Shown here piece by piece: positions 17,307-28,312 of a DNA stretch of 64,000 nt. Each line of letters begins with the position of its first letter. Position 1 is the first letter of the stretch. Below the pieces are notes generated by a model. The model was not told where the DNA came from. It did no database searches and was given only the letters and a program-made list of their open reading frames with translations. Position numbers and translations under genes: made by a program. The DNA comes from Variovorax boronicumulans (lineage in GTDB: Bacteria > Pseudomonadota > Gammaproteobacteria > Burkholderiales > Burkholderiaceae_C), in contig NZ_JARXVG010000013.1 of the NCBI RefSeq assembly GCF_029892485.1, positions 1 to 64,000 of the forward strand, given 5' to 3'.

Positions 17307-20006
17307 ATGGACAAGCACTTCCTGACCCCGCTCTTCGCACCCGCCTCCGCCGTGGCCTTCGTCGGCAACGCCAGCGACCCCGGCGGCCAGACCGCCTCGG
17401 GCCGCGTGCTGCGCGAGGCCTTCCGCGCCGACCGCTTCGACGGCACGCTGCGTTTCCTGGACGTGCGCACCAAGGGCACGCTCGAGGAACTCGCGCAGAC
17501 GCATGCCGACCTCGCCCTCATCGCGCTCGCGCCGCAGGACGTGGCCGCCGCCCTGGAGATCGCCGGCCGCATCGGCTGCAGCGCGGCGGTGGTCATCTCC
17601 AGCGGCATCGCCGCCGAACAGGCGGCCCAGTGGCGCAAGATCGCGCGCCGCGAAGGCGTGCACCTGCTCGGGCCGAATTCGCTGGGCTTCCAGCGCCCGC
17701 TGCTGCATCTGAATGCCAGCGTCGCAGGGCCCTTGGCGAAGGCCGGGCCGCTCGCGCTGGTGTCGCAATCGGGCGCGCTCACCGCCTCGATGCTCGACTG
17801 GGCGCGGCAGAACGGCGTGGGGTTTTCCAGCGTGGTGTCGCTCGGTCCGCACACCTCGGTCGACATTCCGCAGGTGCTCGACTTCCTTGCCAACGACCAG
17901 GCCACGCACAGCATCATCGTGTACCTCGAAGGCATCTCGGACGCGCGCCGTTTCATGAGCGCGCTGCGTTCGGCTTCACATGCCAAGCCGGTGGTGGTGC
18001 TCAAGGCCGGCCGCAAGCCCGCCGGCAACGCGGCCGCGCAGACGCACAGCGCCGCCATCGTGGGCAGCGACGACGTGTTCGATGCCGCCCTGCGCCGCGC
18101 GGGCGCAGTGCGGGTGCGCTCCTTCGTCGAACTGTTCTCGGCTGCCAAGTGCCTGGCCTCGCGCTACCGCCCGGTGGGCAAGCGGCTCGCGGTGGTCACA
18201 AACGGCGGCGGGCCCGGTGTGCTAGCGGCCGACTGGATCAACGAGATCGGCTTGGATCTCGGCAAGCTTTCCACGCCCGCGCAGAAGCTGCTGCATCCCG
18301 CGCTGCCGCCGCTTGCGACGCTGACGGACCTGATCGATCTTTCCGAAGACGCCACCCCGGCGCACTACCGGGCCGCAATCGACGCCGCGTCGGCCGACAG
18401 CCAGATCGATGGCGTGCTGGCCATCTTCTCTCCCAAGGCGGGATCGGATGCCGCCGCCACGGCCCACGCCCTGGCCGACATTCCGCGCCCGATGAACAAG
18501 CCGCTGCTCGCCTGCTGGATGGGCGACTCGTCGGTGGGCAATGCGCGCAATGTGCTGGCCGAGGCGACGATTCCGAGCTTTCGCACGCCCGAGGCGGCCG
18601 TGGGCGCGTTCGGCAACATCGCGGCCTTCTATCAGAACCAGCAGTTGCTGCAGCAGACGCCGCCGCCGCTCTCGGCGCTCGCCAAGCCCGACATCGAAGG
18701 CGCCCGCCTCATCATCGAAAGCGTGCTCGCCGAGCGGCGCAAGGTGCTCACGGAGATGGAGTCGAAGTCGCTGCTGTCGTGCTTCCACATCCCGATCACC
18801 CGCACGCTGCTCGCACGCAGCGCCAACGAGGCCATGATGATCGCGACGCAGCTGGGCTTTCCGGTGGCGCTGAAGATCGATTCGCCCGACATCAGCCACA
18901 AGTCCGAGGTCGAGGGCGTGGCGCTCAATGTGCTCAACGGCACCGGCGCGCGCGACACCTACGTCGAGATGATGGAGCGCGTGGCACGCCTCGCGCCCGA
19001 GGCGCGCATCAACGGCGTGACCGTGCAGAAGATGGTGAAGGCGCGGCGCGGCCGCGAGATCTACGTCGGACTGGTGACCGACGAGCCCTTCGGCCCGGTC
19101 ATCGTCTTCGGCGCGGGCGGCACCATGATCGAGCTCATGAACGACCGCGCGATGGAGCTGCCGCCGCTCAACCAGTTCCTCGCGCACCGGCTCATCGAGC
19201 GCTCGCGCGTGGCCGAAACGCTGGGCGAATGGCGCGGTGCCCATCCGGTGAACATGGAAGCGCTCGAAGACGTGCTGCTGCGCGTGTCGGAGATGGTGTG
19301 CGAGTTGCCCGAGCTGCGCGAGATGGACATCAATCCCATCATCGTGGATGAGCACGGCGCGGTGTCGGTCGATGCGCGCATCGTGGTGGACAGCAGCCCG
19401 CAGGCGGTGGCGGGCCATGTGGGCAGCGGCTACCAGCACCTGGCCATCATGCCGTACCCCGCGCGCTACCGGCGCGAATGGCCGCTGCCCGGCACGGGCG
19501 GCGACATCTACACCGTGCGGCCGGTGCATCCGAACGATGCGCAGATGCTGCAGGCGCTGGTGCAGGGCCTGTCGCCCGAGAGCCGCTGGTTCCGTTTCGT
19601 CTCGCGCTTCCACGAGCTGCCGCCTTCGATGCTGTCGCGCTTCACGCTGATCGACTACGACCGCGAGATGGCGCTGGTGGCCGTGGTGATGGAGCGCAGC
19701 AATGCGCCCGACGGCACCATTCTCGACAGCGAGCGCATCGTGGGCGTGTCGCGCTACGTCACCAACCCCGACCAGACCAGCTGCGAGTTCTCGCTGGTGG
19801 TGGCCGACGAGTTCAGCGGCAAGGGCATCGGCTCGCGCCTGCTCGAAAGCATCATCGACGTGGCGCGCGACCGGGGCCTCGCGGAAGTCGACGGGCTCGT
19901 GCTTGCGAACAACCCCGACATGCTGAAGCTGGTGCGGCGACTGGGCTTCAGCGTGAAGTCGTTTCCCGAGGATCCGGATTTCAAGCTGGTGACCTACCAG
20001 TTGTAG
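17307..20006 (+). CDS. Bifunctional NDP-forming acyl-CoA ligase-like / GNAT acetyltransferase (Pat/PatZ type)
   Basis: An 899-residue protein with a CoA-binding Rossmann domain (1-130), succinyl-CoA-synthetase-like domains (about 140-460; SQSGALTASMLDWARQNG, HSAAIVGSDDVF), an ATP-grasp domain (about 480-700; PVALKIDSPDISHKSEVEG) and a C-terminal GNAT domain (about 730-899) with the acetyl-CoA loop FSGKGIGSRLLE. This is the architecture of Pat/PatZ protein lysine acetyltransferases, which inactivate acetyl-CoA synthetase; related fusions are acetate-CoA ligases. ATG at 17307 is preferred over GTG at 17292. It is divergent from hom. Confidence 0.9.
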   Translation: MDKHFLTPLFAPASAVAFVGNASDPGGQTASGRVLREAFRADRFDGTLRFLDVRTKGTLEELAQTHADLALIALAPQDVAAALEIAGRIGCSAAVVISSGIAAEQAAQWRKIARREGVHLLGPNSLGFQRPLLHLNASVAGPLAKAGPLALVSQSGALTASMLDWARQNGVGFSSVVSLGPHTSVDIPQVLDFLANDQATHSIIVYLEGISDARRFMSALRSASHAKPVVVLKAGRKPAGNAAAQTHSAAIVGSDDVFDAALRRAGAVRVRSFVELFSAAKCLASRYRPVGKRLAVVTNGGGPGVLAADWINEIGLDLGKLSTPAQKLLHPALPPLATLTDLIDLSEDATPAHYRAAIDAASADSQIDGVLAIFSPKAGSDAAATAHALADIPRPMNKPLLACWMGDSSVGNARNVLAEATIPSFRTPEAAVGAFGNIAAFYQNQQLLQQTPPPLSALAKPDIEGARLIIESVLAERRKVLTEMESKSLLSCFHIPITRTLLARSANEAMMIATQLGFPVALKIDSPDISHKSEVEGVALNVLNGTGARDTYVEMMERVARLAPEARINGVTVQKMVKARRGREIYVGLVTDEPFGPVIVFGAGGTMIELMNDRAMELPPLNQFLAHRLIERSRVAETLGEWRGAHPVNMEALEDVLLRVSEMVCELPELREMDINPIIVDEHGAVSVDARIVVDSSPQAVAGHVGSGYQHLAIMPYPARYRREWPLPGTGGDIYTVRPVHPNDAQMLQALVQGLSPESRWFRFVSRFHELPPSMLSRFTLIDYDREMALVAVVMERSNAPDGTILDSERIVGVSRYVTNPDQTSCEFSLVVADEFSGKGIGSRLLESIIDVARDRGLAEVDGLVLANNPDMLKLVRRLGFSVKSFPEDPDFKLVTYQL

Positions 20007-20108
20007 GCCGGGGTGCTGTCGGGGGACGATCCAGGGCCCTGGCCGTGGGTCCGGACCGGTCTGGGGCAGGCCTATGCTTGGCGCCCTTTGCCGTCCCGTG
20101 CCCTCTCC

Positions 20109-21149
20109 ATGATCCGAACGCTCCTGTGTTTCTCGGGCCGCCTCCTGGCCTCGCTGGCGGTGCTGCTCTCGGCTGCATGGGCGTGCGCCGCCCTTTGGTA
20201 CCAGTTGCCGGCCGCGCCGGCCCTCAAGATCGCGGCGGGCGTGCTCTGGGCCGGCTTCGGCCTCGCGGCGATGGTGCTGCTGTGGCGCGGCCGGTCCGCA
20301 CGCGCCCTGCTTTCGTATGCCTTGGGCTTCGCCATGGTGCTGGCCTGGTGGGGCACGATCCAGCCTTCGCAGGATCGCGTCTGGGCCGACGACGTGGCGC
20401 GGCAACTCGTTGCTCGCGTCGACGGGAACATGGTGACGATGGACAACGTGCGCAACTTCGAATGGCGCAGCGACACCGATTACACGCCGCGCTGGGAAAC
20501 GCGCCGCTACGACCTGGACCGCCTTCGCTCGGTCGACGTGGCGCTCTCCTACTGGAGCGGCCCGGCCATCGCCCACACGCTCGTGTCCTTCGGCTTCGAC
20601 GACGGCCAATTCGTCACCTTCTCCATCGAGATCCGCAAGGAGCGCGGCGAGAGCTTCTCGTCCATCGGCGGCTTCTTCAGGCAGTTCGAGATGAGCCTTG
20701 TCGCAGCCGACGAGCACGACATATTGCGGGTGCGCACCAATGTGCGCGGTGAAGACGTCTACATGTACCGCGTGCGGCTGCCGCAGTCCGAGATGCGCTC
20801 GCTGTTCGTCGGCTACCTCGGCGAAGGCGCTGCGCTGGTGCGCGCGCCGAGCTTCTACAACACGATCACCGCCAACTGCACGACCATCGTCTACGCGCTT
20901 GCCAGGCATGTGGTGCCGGGGCTTCCGATGGACTGGCGACTGCTGGCCTCGGGCTACCTGCCCGAGTACCTGCACGACGTCGGCGCGCTGACGCCGCGCC
21001 TTGGCATGGAAGAACTGCGATCGGCCGGACGCATCACCGAGCGTGCGCGTGCGTTCGACAGCAACCCCGGCAACGAAAAATTCTCGCAAGCCATCCGGCA
21101 CGAATTGCCGGGCGTCGAAATGGCGGTCGATGCCGGAGCCAGGCCATGA
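20109..21149 (+). CDS. DUF4105 membrane protein (Lnb-like)
   Basis: A 346-residue protein with three N-terminal transmembrane segments (residues about 5-28, 37-56, 62-80) and a periplasmic DUF4105 domain. Conserved-looking features are AIAHTLVSFGFDDGQFVTFSIEIRKE and FYNTITANCTTIVYAL, with a His and a Cys that could be catalytic. Some DUF4105 proteins (Lnb) have been identified as lipoprotein N-acyltransferases that complete triacyl lipoproteins; whether this one does so is unproven, since beta-proteobacteria usually have Lnt. The ATG at 20109 is the first good start after a 102-base gap. Confidence 0.8.
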   Translation: MIRTLLCFSGRLLASLAVLLSAAWACAALWYQLPAAPALKIAAGVLWAGFGLAAMVLLWRGRSARALLSYALGFAMVLAWWGTIQPSQDRVWADDVARQLVARVDGNMVTMDNVRNFEWRSDTDYTPRWETRRYDLDRLRSVDVALSYWSGPAIAHTLVSFGFDDGQFVTFSIEIRKERGESFSSIGGFFRQFEMSLVAADEHDILRVRTNVRGEDVYMYRVRLPQSEMRSLFVGYLGEGAALVRAPSFYNTITANCTTIVYALARHVVPGLPMDWRLLASGYLPEYLHDVGALTPRLGMEELRSAGRITERARAFDSNPGNEKFSQAIRHELPGVEMAVDAGARP

Positions 21150-21249
21150 AGCTTTCGCGCGCCCTCGCGCTGCTGGCCGCAGGTGAGCGATGCGATCGGC
21201 CCGTTGCGCGCGCCGCAAACCTGATTCCGGCGTGCGTTAATTGCGCCCC

Positions 21250-21495
21250 ATGGACAACTTGCAAGCATTGCAGTCGCTCGGCATCACGCTGCCGAGCCCG
21301 GCCTACATCTTCGGCGCCGTGCTGTTCGGCCTTGCGGGCATCGCGGCGTACAGGTACGGCAAGCGCTCCGGCCGCAAGCGAAGCAAGTGGCTCGGCGTGG
21401 CGCTGATGTTCTATCCCTACGCGGTTCCGTGGACTTGGCTGCTCTACGTCGTCGGCATCGCGCTGTGCGCGGGCGTCTTCATCGATCGCGATTGA
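21250..21495 (+). CDS. Small membrane protein, two transmembrane segments
   Basis: An 81-residue protein with hydrophobic segments at about 18-36 and 50-76 separated by a basic loop (YRYGKRSGRKRSKW), so the loop probably faces the cytoplasm. No family function is known to me. ATG at 21250 is chosen over an upstream TTG. A hairpin with a minus-strand T-run follows at 21509. Confidence 0.7.
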   Translation: MDNLQALQSLGITLPSPAYIFGAVLFGLAGIAAYRYGKRSGRKRSKWLGVALMFYPYAVPWTWLLYVVGIALCAGVFIDRD

Positions 21496-21508
21496 GCCTG
21501 GCGTGGCC

Positions 21509-21537
21509 AAAAAAAACGAGCCCGAAGGCTCGTCAAA
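21509..21537 (-). terminator. Intrinsic terminator ending the LLM/ABC operon
   Basis: On the minus strand ACGAGCC-TTCG-GGCTCGT is followed by TTTTTTTT. It lies 65 bases beyond the stop of the last gene of the 29.3-21.6 kb operon. The plus-strand side has only a short AAAA, so it mainly serves the minus strand. Confidence 0.88.
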
Positions 21538-21601
21538 AGTCGTCCGTCGAATTGGGAAGCAACCCGACTCCGACTCACCTCGAACTCATCCGGTCCGCTC
21601 T

Positions 21602-22651
21602 CTACCCCGCCTCTAATGCTTCTTCGGGCGCTGCCGCTGCCGCAACGGGCGCATGCCATCCCAGCGCCGGCGCGATGCGGCGCGCGAGGTCGTCCAGGAT
21701 CTGTTCGTACTCTTCGCTCGCGAAGTTGTAGGGCAGCTCCACGCGCAGCTCGCTCACCTGCGGCAGCACCGGGTCCTTGCGAAGCCGCTCCAGGATCTCG
21801 TCGGAGGTGCCCACCAGATCCGTCGCGAAGAGCGTGCGCCGCTCGCCCTGCGGCGTGAGCGTGCGCTCGACCCGCCCCGCCGCGAACTCGCGGTAGCGCC
21901 TTCGCGTGGCCGCATCGGCGCCATCGAGCGGCACTATCACGCGGCCCAGCGCCACCCTGCCCGCGCGCGGCCCGGCCTCGCTCGCGCGATAGCGTTCGAT
22001 GAGGGCCGACTGCGCCTGCAGGAAATCGTCCGTGTGCTCGCCCGACAGCACGTTGCCCAAGAGCAGGTTGAATCCGTTGCGTCCCGCCCACTCGGCTGAG
22101 CGCAGCGAACCCCCGCCGTACCAGAGCCGGTCGATGAGCCCCGGCGCATAGGGCTGCACGCGCGGACGCACGCGCCCGCCGGCCGACTCGACGAAGGTGT
22201 CGTCGTCGCCGATCAGCACGTCTTCGAGGTTGGCCCTGAGGCGCGCCACGCGCTTGTGCGTGAAGTCGATAGTGTTCGGCGCCGCATCGTAGAAGCGGCT
22301 GCCCAGCAGCGCGCCGTGCGGCGGCACGCCCGCGCTCAGGCCGACCTGAAGCCGGCCGCGCGAGAGCACGTCGACGGTGGCCAGGTCTTCGGCGAGGCGG
22401 AACGGGTTCTCGTAGCCCATCTGGATCACCGCGGCGCCCAGCTCGATGCGGCGCGTGCGCTGCGTCGCGGCCGCCAGGATGGTCGTGGCCGAGGACACGC
22501 CGCGCTCCAGGTGCCGCTGCCGCACCCAGGCGCTGTCGAAGCCGCGCCGCTCGCCGAACTCGAAGAGCGCCAGCGCCGCTTCAAGGCCGGCCAGCGGATT
22601 CGCCTCGGCGTAGTTGCCTGGCGTGAGAAAACCGATGTGATGGATGGCCAC
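21602..22651 (-). CDS. LLM-class flavin-dependent monooxygenase (third of the operon)
   Basis: A 349-residue bacterial-luciferase-like (beta/alpha)8 protein. N-terminal HHIGFLTPGNYAEANPLAGLEAAL, DSAWVRQRHLERGVSSATTILAAAT and GRLQVGLSAGVPP are typical for LLM proteins that use FMNH2 from a partner reductase. The start is GTG at 22651, supported by GGAGGGCAACACC. It is the last gene of a seven-gene operon, 17 bases after a binding-protein gene. Its substrate is probably a sulfur compound (inferred from the operon). Confidence 0.88.
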   Translation of the reverse strand: MAIHHIGFLTPGNYAEANPLAGLEAALALFEFGERRGFDSAWVRQRHLERGVSSATTILAAATQRTRRIELGAAVIQMGYENPFRLAEDLATVDVLSRGRLQVGLSAGVPPHGALLGSRFYDAAPNTIDFTHKRVARLRANLEDVLIGDDDTFVESAGGRVRPRVQPYAPGLIDRLWYGGGSLRSAEWAGRNGFNLLLGNVLSGEHTDDFLQAQSALIERYRASEAGPRAGRVALGRVIVPLDGADAATRRRYREFAAGRVERTLTPQGERRTLFATDLVGTSDEILERLRKDPVLPQVSELRVELPYNFASEEYEQILDDLARRIAPALGWHAPVAAAAAPEEALEAG

Positions 22652-22668
22652 GGTGTTGCCCTCCTTCT

Positions 22669-23595
22669 TCAGAACTTGGGCAGGCCGGGTGGATTGATCT
22701 CGGACCTGGGCAGCGCCTCTTCCGTGAGGCTCCAGCGCGCGAGCGCCTTGCCGTAGGTGCCGGTGCGGATGAGATGGTTGGCCGCAACGCTCAGCGCCGT
22801 GGCCAGGCCGCTGCCCTTGCGCGTGGCAATCGCCACGTCGGACTTCAGCGGCCAACCGGCATTCACCGTGCCGACCAAACGCAGTTGCCCGTTCTTCGCC
22901 GCCTCGTAGGCCTGCGGCGCGTTGGGATTGAAGTTGGCATCGACGCGTTTCGTGGTCACTGCCAGCCAACGGGTCACGTCGTCGTCGAAGTACTGGATCG
23001 CGATCGGCTTCAGGCCCGCGGCCACGTTCTGCCGGTCCCATTCGAGCAGGATGCGCTCCTGGTTGGTGCCGGCGCCGGTCGTGAGCTTCAGGCCCGCCAC
23101 GTCCTTCGGCTCCTTGATGGACTTGATGGCGCTGTCGGTGCGCACGTAGAAGCCGTGCAGGCCGAGGCGGTAGGTGGAGAAGTCGAACTTTTCCTTGCGC
23201 TGCTCGGTCACGCCCACATTGGAGATCACCGCGTCGTACTTGCCCGAGGCCAGTCCCAGTGGCCAGTCGGCCCATGCAACGGGCTGCAGTTCGAGCTTCA
23301 AGCCCAGCGATTCGGCGATGAGATGGGCGAAGTCGGGGTCGAAGCCGACGACGGTTTTTGCATCGGTGGCGTAGGTGGAAATGGGCGGTGCGAACGGCGA
23401 GATCGCGATGGTCAGCACGCCCTCTTTCACGAACTTGAAGCCCGGTGGAATGGCGGCGACCGCCTCGGCGTCCTTGCTCGTGTGCAGGCGGCCCTTCTGT
23501 TCGGGGCTGAAGTCGAACTTGTCGGCCGCGTGTGCCGTCGTCATGGCGATCAGACCGAAGGCGACCAATGCGCGAGCTTTGCTTCTGAGAGACAT
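22669..23595 (-). CDS. Polar amino acid-type ABC transporter substrate-binding protein
   Basis: A 308-residue periplasmic binding protein (SBP_bac_3 fold) with a signal peptide (RALVAFGLIAMTTAHA). The segments EGVLTIAISPFAPPISTYA, VGFDPDFAHLIAESLGLKLELQPVAW and SNVGVTEQRKEKFDFSTYR are characteristic. It is a close paralogue of the next protein upstream (23605-24528); both end with NPPGLPK. Two tandem binding proteins sharing one permease-ATPase echo TcyJ/TcyK of B. subtilis. The likely ligand is a sulfur amino acid derivative (inference). Confidence 0.92.
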   Translation of the reverse strand: MSLRSKARALVAFGLIAMTTAHAADKFDFSPEQKGRLHTSKDAEAVAAIPPGFKFVKEGVLTIAISPFAPPISTYATDAKTVVGFDPDFAHLIAESLGLKLELQPVAWADWPLGLASGKYDAVISNVGVTEQRKEKFDFSTYRLGLHGFYVRTDSAIKSIKEPKDVAGLKLTTGAGTNQERILLEWDRQNVAAGLKPIAIQYFDDDVTRWLAVTTKRVDANFNPNAPQAYEAAKNGQLRLVGTVNAGWPLKSDVAIATRKGSGLATALSVAANHLIRTGTYGKALARWSLTEEALPRSEINPPGLPKF

Positions 23596-23604
23596 TCGCT
23601 CGCC

Positions 23605-24528
23605 TCAGTTCTTCGGCAAACCGGGTGGGTTGGTGCGTGCCACCTCGATCGCCTCGGAGCTCAGGTTCCAGCGCGACAAGGCTTTCGCGTAGTTGCCGTT
23701 CTTGATCTGAGCATTCAGCGCCACCGTGATGGCCTCGGCGATGCCCGAGCCCTTGCGAGAGGTGACTGCGATCTCGGCATTCAGCGGCCAGCCGCCGGAG
23801 AACAGGCCCGCGAGCCGGGTCTTGCCGTCGCGCGCTTCATAGGCTGCGATGGCGTTGGGGCCGACGTACGCATCGGCGCGACCCGATTGGATGGCCAGGC
23901 GCTGCACCACATCGTCGTCGTAGTACTGGATCTCCACCGGCTTGAGACCCGCTGCGACGTTCTGCTTGTTCCAGCGCAGGATGATCTGTTCCTGGTTGGT
24001 GCTGGCCTGCACGATGATGCGCAGCCCCGCGATGTCCTTGGGTTCCTTGATGGGGCCCAGCTTGCTGTCGGACTTCACGTAGATGCCCAACTGGTCATTG
24101 CGGTAGGTGGAGAAATCGAACTTCTCCTTGCGCTCCTCGGTCACGGTCACGTTGGACACCACCACGTCGAACTTGCCCGACTGCAGGCCCAGCGGCCAGT
24201 CGGCCCAGGCGGTGGACACAAGTTCGAGCTTGCGTCCGAGACTGTCGGCCACCAGTTGTGCGATGTCGGGTGCGTTGCCCACAGGCGTCTTGGTGTCCGT
24301 TGCATAGGCCGCGAACGGCAGGCGGCCGGTGGTGGTGCCGACGACGAGAACGCCCTCCTTCTGGAACTTGAAATCCTTGGCGAGCCTGACGGCCTCGTCC
24401 AGCTTCTGCGCTCGCGGCCGGCCTGCCTGCTCCGGGCTCAGGTCGGTGGTGGGCTGCGCCGAGGCCGCCAGCGGCAGCAGCATGGCGGCGCCCAGGAGCG
24501 CGGAAAGGAGGTTCTTGCGATGGATCAT
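23605..24528 (-). CDS. Polar amino acid-type ABC transporter substrate-binding protein (paralogue)
   Basis: A 307-residue periplasmic binding protein with a signal peptide (LLSALLGAAMLLPLAASAQ). It shares the layout of its downstream paralogue: TWADWPLGLQSGKFDVVVSN-like and TVTEERKEKFDFSTYRNDQLG segments, and a C-terminus NPPGLPKN. The duplication looks old, since many positions differ. The gene lies 29 bases after the fused permease-ATPase and 9 bases before the paralogue. Confidence 0.92.
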   Translation of the reverse strand: MIHRKNLLSALLGAAMLLPLAASAQPTTDLSPEQAGRPRAQKLDEAVRLAKDFKFQKEGVLVVGTTTGRLPFAAYATDTKTPVGNAPDIAQLVADSLGRKLELVSTAWADWPLGLQSGKFDVVVSNVTVTEERKEKFDFSTYRNDQLGIYVKSDSKLGPIKEPKDIAGLRIIVQASTNQEQIILRWNKQNVAAGLKPVEIQYYDDDVVQRLAIQSGRADAYVGPNAIAAYEARDGKTRLAGLFSGGWPLNAEIAVTSRKGSGIAEAITVALNAQIKNGNYAKALSRWNLSSEAIEVARTNPPGLPKN

Positions 24529-24557
24529 GGGGAGGACTTCAGTCAGGGAAAAGAGAA

Positions 24558-26392
<1,835 letters not shown>

Positions 26393-26396
<4 letters not shown>

Positions 26397-26929
26397 CGCT
26401 GCACCGCCTCGCTCAACACCTCGGTGGCTCGGGCCTGATGGCGCAGCGTCACCAGGTATTTCTCGAATGGCAGCTTGCGCGGCGCCTCGGGGTCCGCCAC
26501 TTCTTCGAACAGTGCGGTGTAGCCATGGCCGCGGTACAGGCCCACAGCCTCGGGCTGACGAAAGCCCGTCGTGAGATAGATGCGCTCGTAGCCCTGGCGC
26601 CGCACCTGCGCCTCCAGCTCCAGCAGCACCTTGCTTGCGAGGCCCTGCCGACGCAGATCGGTGCGCGTCCACACGCGCTTGAGCTCGGCGGTGCGCTCGT
26701 CATGCCGCATGAAGGCGCCGCCGCCGATGGCGATGCCGTCGCGCAGCAGCAGCACGAAGTTGCCGTGCGGCGGTGCGAACACCTCGGGCGGATAGCGGTC
26801 CATCTCGCGCGGCGCGCCGGGCTCGCGCAGCACGTCGCCGTAGCGGCTGTCGTATTCGAAGGTCAGGCCTTCGACCAGCGGCTGGGCGCGCGGGTCGAGC
26901 GGCGTGGTGTAGACGAACTGTTCGCTCAT
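26393..26929 (-). CDS. GNAT-family N-acetyltransferase of the S-compound operon
   Basis: A 178-residue acetyltransferase. The acetyl-CoA-binding motif is LRRQGLASKVLLELE near residue 95, followed by RIYLTTGFRQPEAVGLYRGHGYTALFEE. In the comparable B. subtilis loci the acetyltransferase (SnaA/YtmI or SnaB) N-acetylates S-alkylcysteines before monooxygenase attack, so that role is plausible here. The ATG at 26929 shares a base with the upstream stop (TGATG), and the 3' end overlaps the transporter by four bases, so all three are translationally coupled. Confidence 0.87.
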
Positions 26930-28266
26930 CACGCAGCCTTTCGCGCGGCAACCGTGCCGTCTTCCGATGCATGGCGGCTCGCCTTGCGCGGCAGGCCGAG
27001 GTGGTCGCGCAAGGTCTGGCCGGGCAGCTCGCGCTGGTAGCGGCCCCGTGCCTCCAGCACGGGAATCACGAACTCGATGAAGTCGTCCAGCCCTTGCCCC
27101 AGCACCGGAAAGCCGAGGATGAAGCCGTCGGCCGCGCCCTCATCCACCCAGCGGATGATTTCGTCGGCAATGCGCTCGCCCGTGCCCACGAACTGCGTGC
27201 GCGGCGTGGCGACTTCGAGCGCCACTTCGCGCAGCGTCTGGCCGCCGACCTTCGCCTTGGCCTTGATGCGGTCGGTGGTCGAGCGGAAGCTGTTGCGGCC
27301 GATCTCGCCCAGTTCGGGGAAAGCCTCGTCCAGCGGGTACTGGCTGAAATCGTGGTGGTCGAAGAAACGGCCCAGGTAGGCCAGGGCTTCCTCGATGGTG
27401 AGCAGTTCGCGAATGGCTCGGTACTTGGCCTCGGCCTCTTCCTCGGTGGCCGCGACGACCGGGCCGATGCCGGGAAAGATCTTCACGTCGTCGGCCTGCC
27501 GGCCCTGTGCCACCGCGCTGGCCTTGACCTGTTTCAGGAAGGCACGCGTTTCCTCGATCGAGGGCGAATGGGTGAACACCGCATCCGCGTACTTGCCCGC
27601 GAGGCCCACGCCCGCATCCGACGAGCCGGCCTGGAAGATCACGGGTTGGCCCTGCGGCGAACGCTGAATGTTTAGCGGCCCCGCCACCTGGAAGAAACGC
27701 CCCTTGTGGTCCAGCGTGTGCAGCTTCTCGCGGTCGAAGAACTGGCCGGTCTCGCGGTTGCGGGTGAAGGCGTCTTCGTCCCAGCTGTCCCACAGGCCCT
27801 GCGTCACCGCGAGGTATTCGTCCGCGATCTCGTAGCGCAGCGCGTGCTCGGGGTGGTTGCGGCTGTAGTTCTTCGCGCTGCCTTCCAGCGGCGTGGTCAC
27901 CACGTTCCAGCCCGCGCGCCCGCCGCTGATCAGGTCGAGCGAGGCGAACTGGCGCGCCACGGTGAACGGATCGCTGTACGAGCTGGAGACCGTGCCCGCG
28001 AGGCCGATCTTCGAAGCGACGGTCGCGAGCGCCGACAGGATCGAAATCGGCTCGAAGCGGTTGAGGAAATGCGGGATCGACTTCTCGTTGATGTAGAGCC
28101 CGTCCGCCACGAAGGCGAAGGCGATGCCGGCGTCCTCGGCCTTCTTCGCGGTGCGCACGTAGAAGTCGAGGTTGACGCTGGCATCGGCCGGACCGCCCGG
28201 ATGCTTCCACGAATTCATGTGGCTGCCGGCACCTTGCAGCATGACGCCGAACTTGATGTTTCTCAT
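26929..28266 (-). CDS. NtaA/SnaA/DszA-family FMNH2-dependent monooxygenase (CmoJ/YtnJ-like)
   Basis: A 445-residue LLM monooxygenase of the NtaA/DszA subgroup. Recognisable parts are KFGVMLQGAGSHMNSWKHP, ENDAGIAF-like KKAEDAGIAFAFVADGL, SSSYSDPFTVARQFASLDLISGGRAGWNVVT and SSDAGVGLAGKYADAVFT. Family members oxidise C-N or C-S bonds with FMNH2 supplied by a separate reductase; no reductase gene is present in this operon. The ATG at 28266 is chosen over upstream codons that lack homology. It is coupled to the downstream GNAT gene by a TGATG overlap. Confidence 0.9.
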   Translation of the reverse strand: MRNIKFGVMLQGAGSHMNSWKHPGGPADASVNLDFYVRTAKKAEDAGIAFAFVADGLYINEKSIPHFLNRFEPISILSALATVASKIGLAGTVSSSYSDPFTVARQFASLDLISGGRAGWNVVTTPLEGSAKNYSRNHPEHALRYEIADEYLAVTQGLWDSWDEDAFTRNRETGQFFDREKLHTLDHKGRFFQVAGPLNIQRSPQGQPVIFQAGSSDAGVGLAGKYADAVFTHSPSIEETRAFLKQVKASAVAQGRQADDVKIFPGIGPVVAATEEEAEAKYRAIRELLTIEEALAYLGRFFDHHDFSQYPLDEAFPELGEIGRNSFRSTTDRIKAKAKVGGQTLREVALEVATPRTQFVGTGERIADEIIRWVDEGAADGFILGFPVLGQGLDDFIEFVIPVLEARGRYQRELPGQTLRDHLGLPRKASRHASEDGTVAARKAA

Positions 28267-28312
28267 CGCGACTCGTTCTTCTAGAGGTGGAAAAGGGAAA
28301 CGGTGAAGGCGT

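Noticed and set aside
18222..21218. 998-codon minus-strand open frame
   Set aside because: It covers parts of two well-supported plus-strand genes (Pat-type fusion and DUF4105 protein) and has no recognisable domain.
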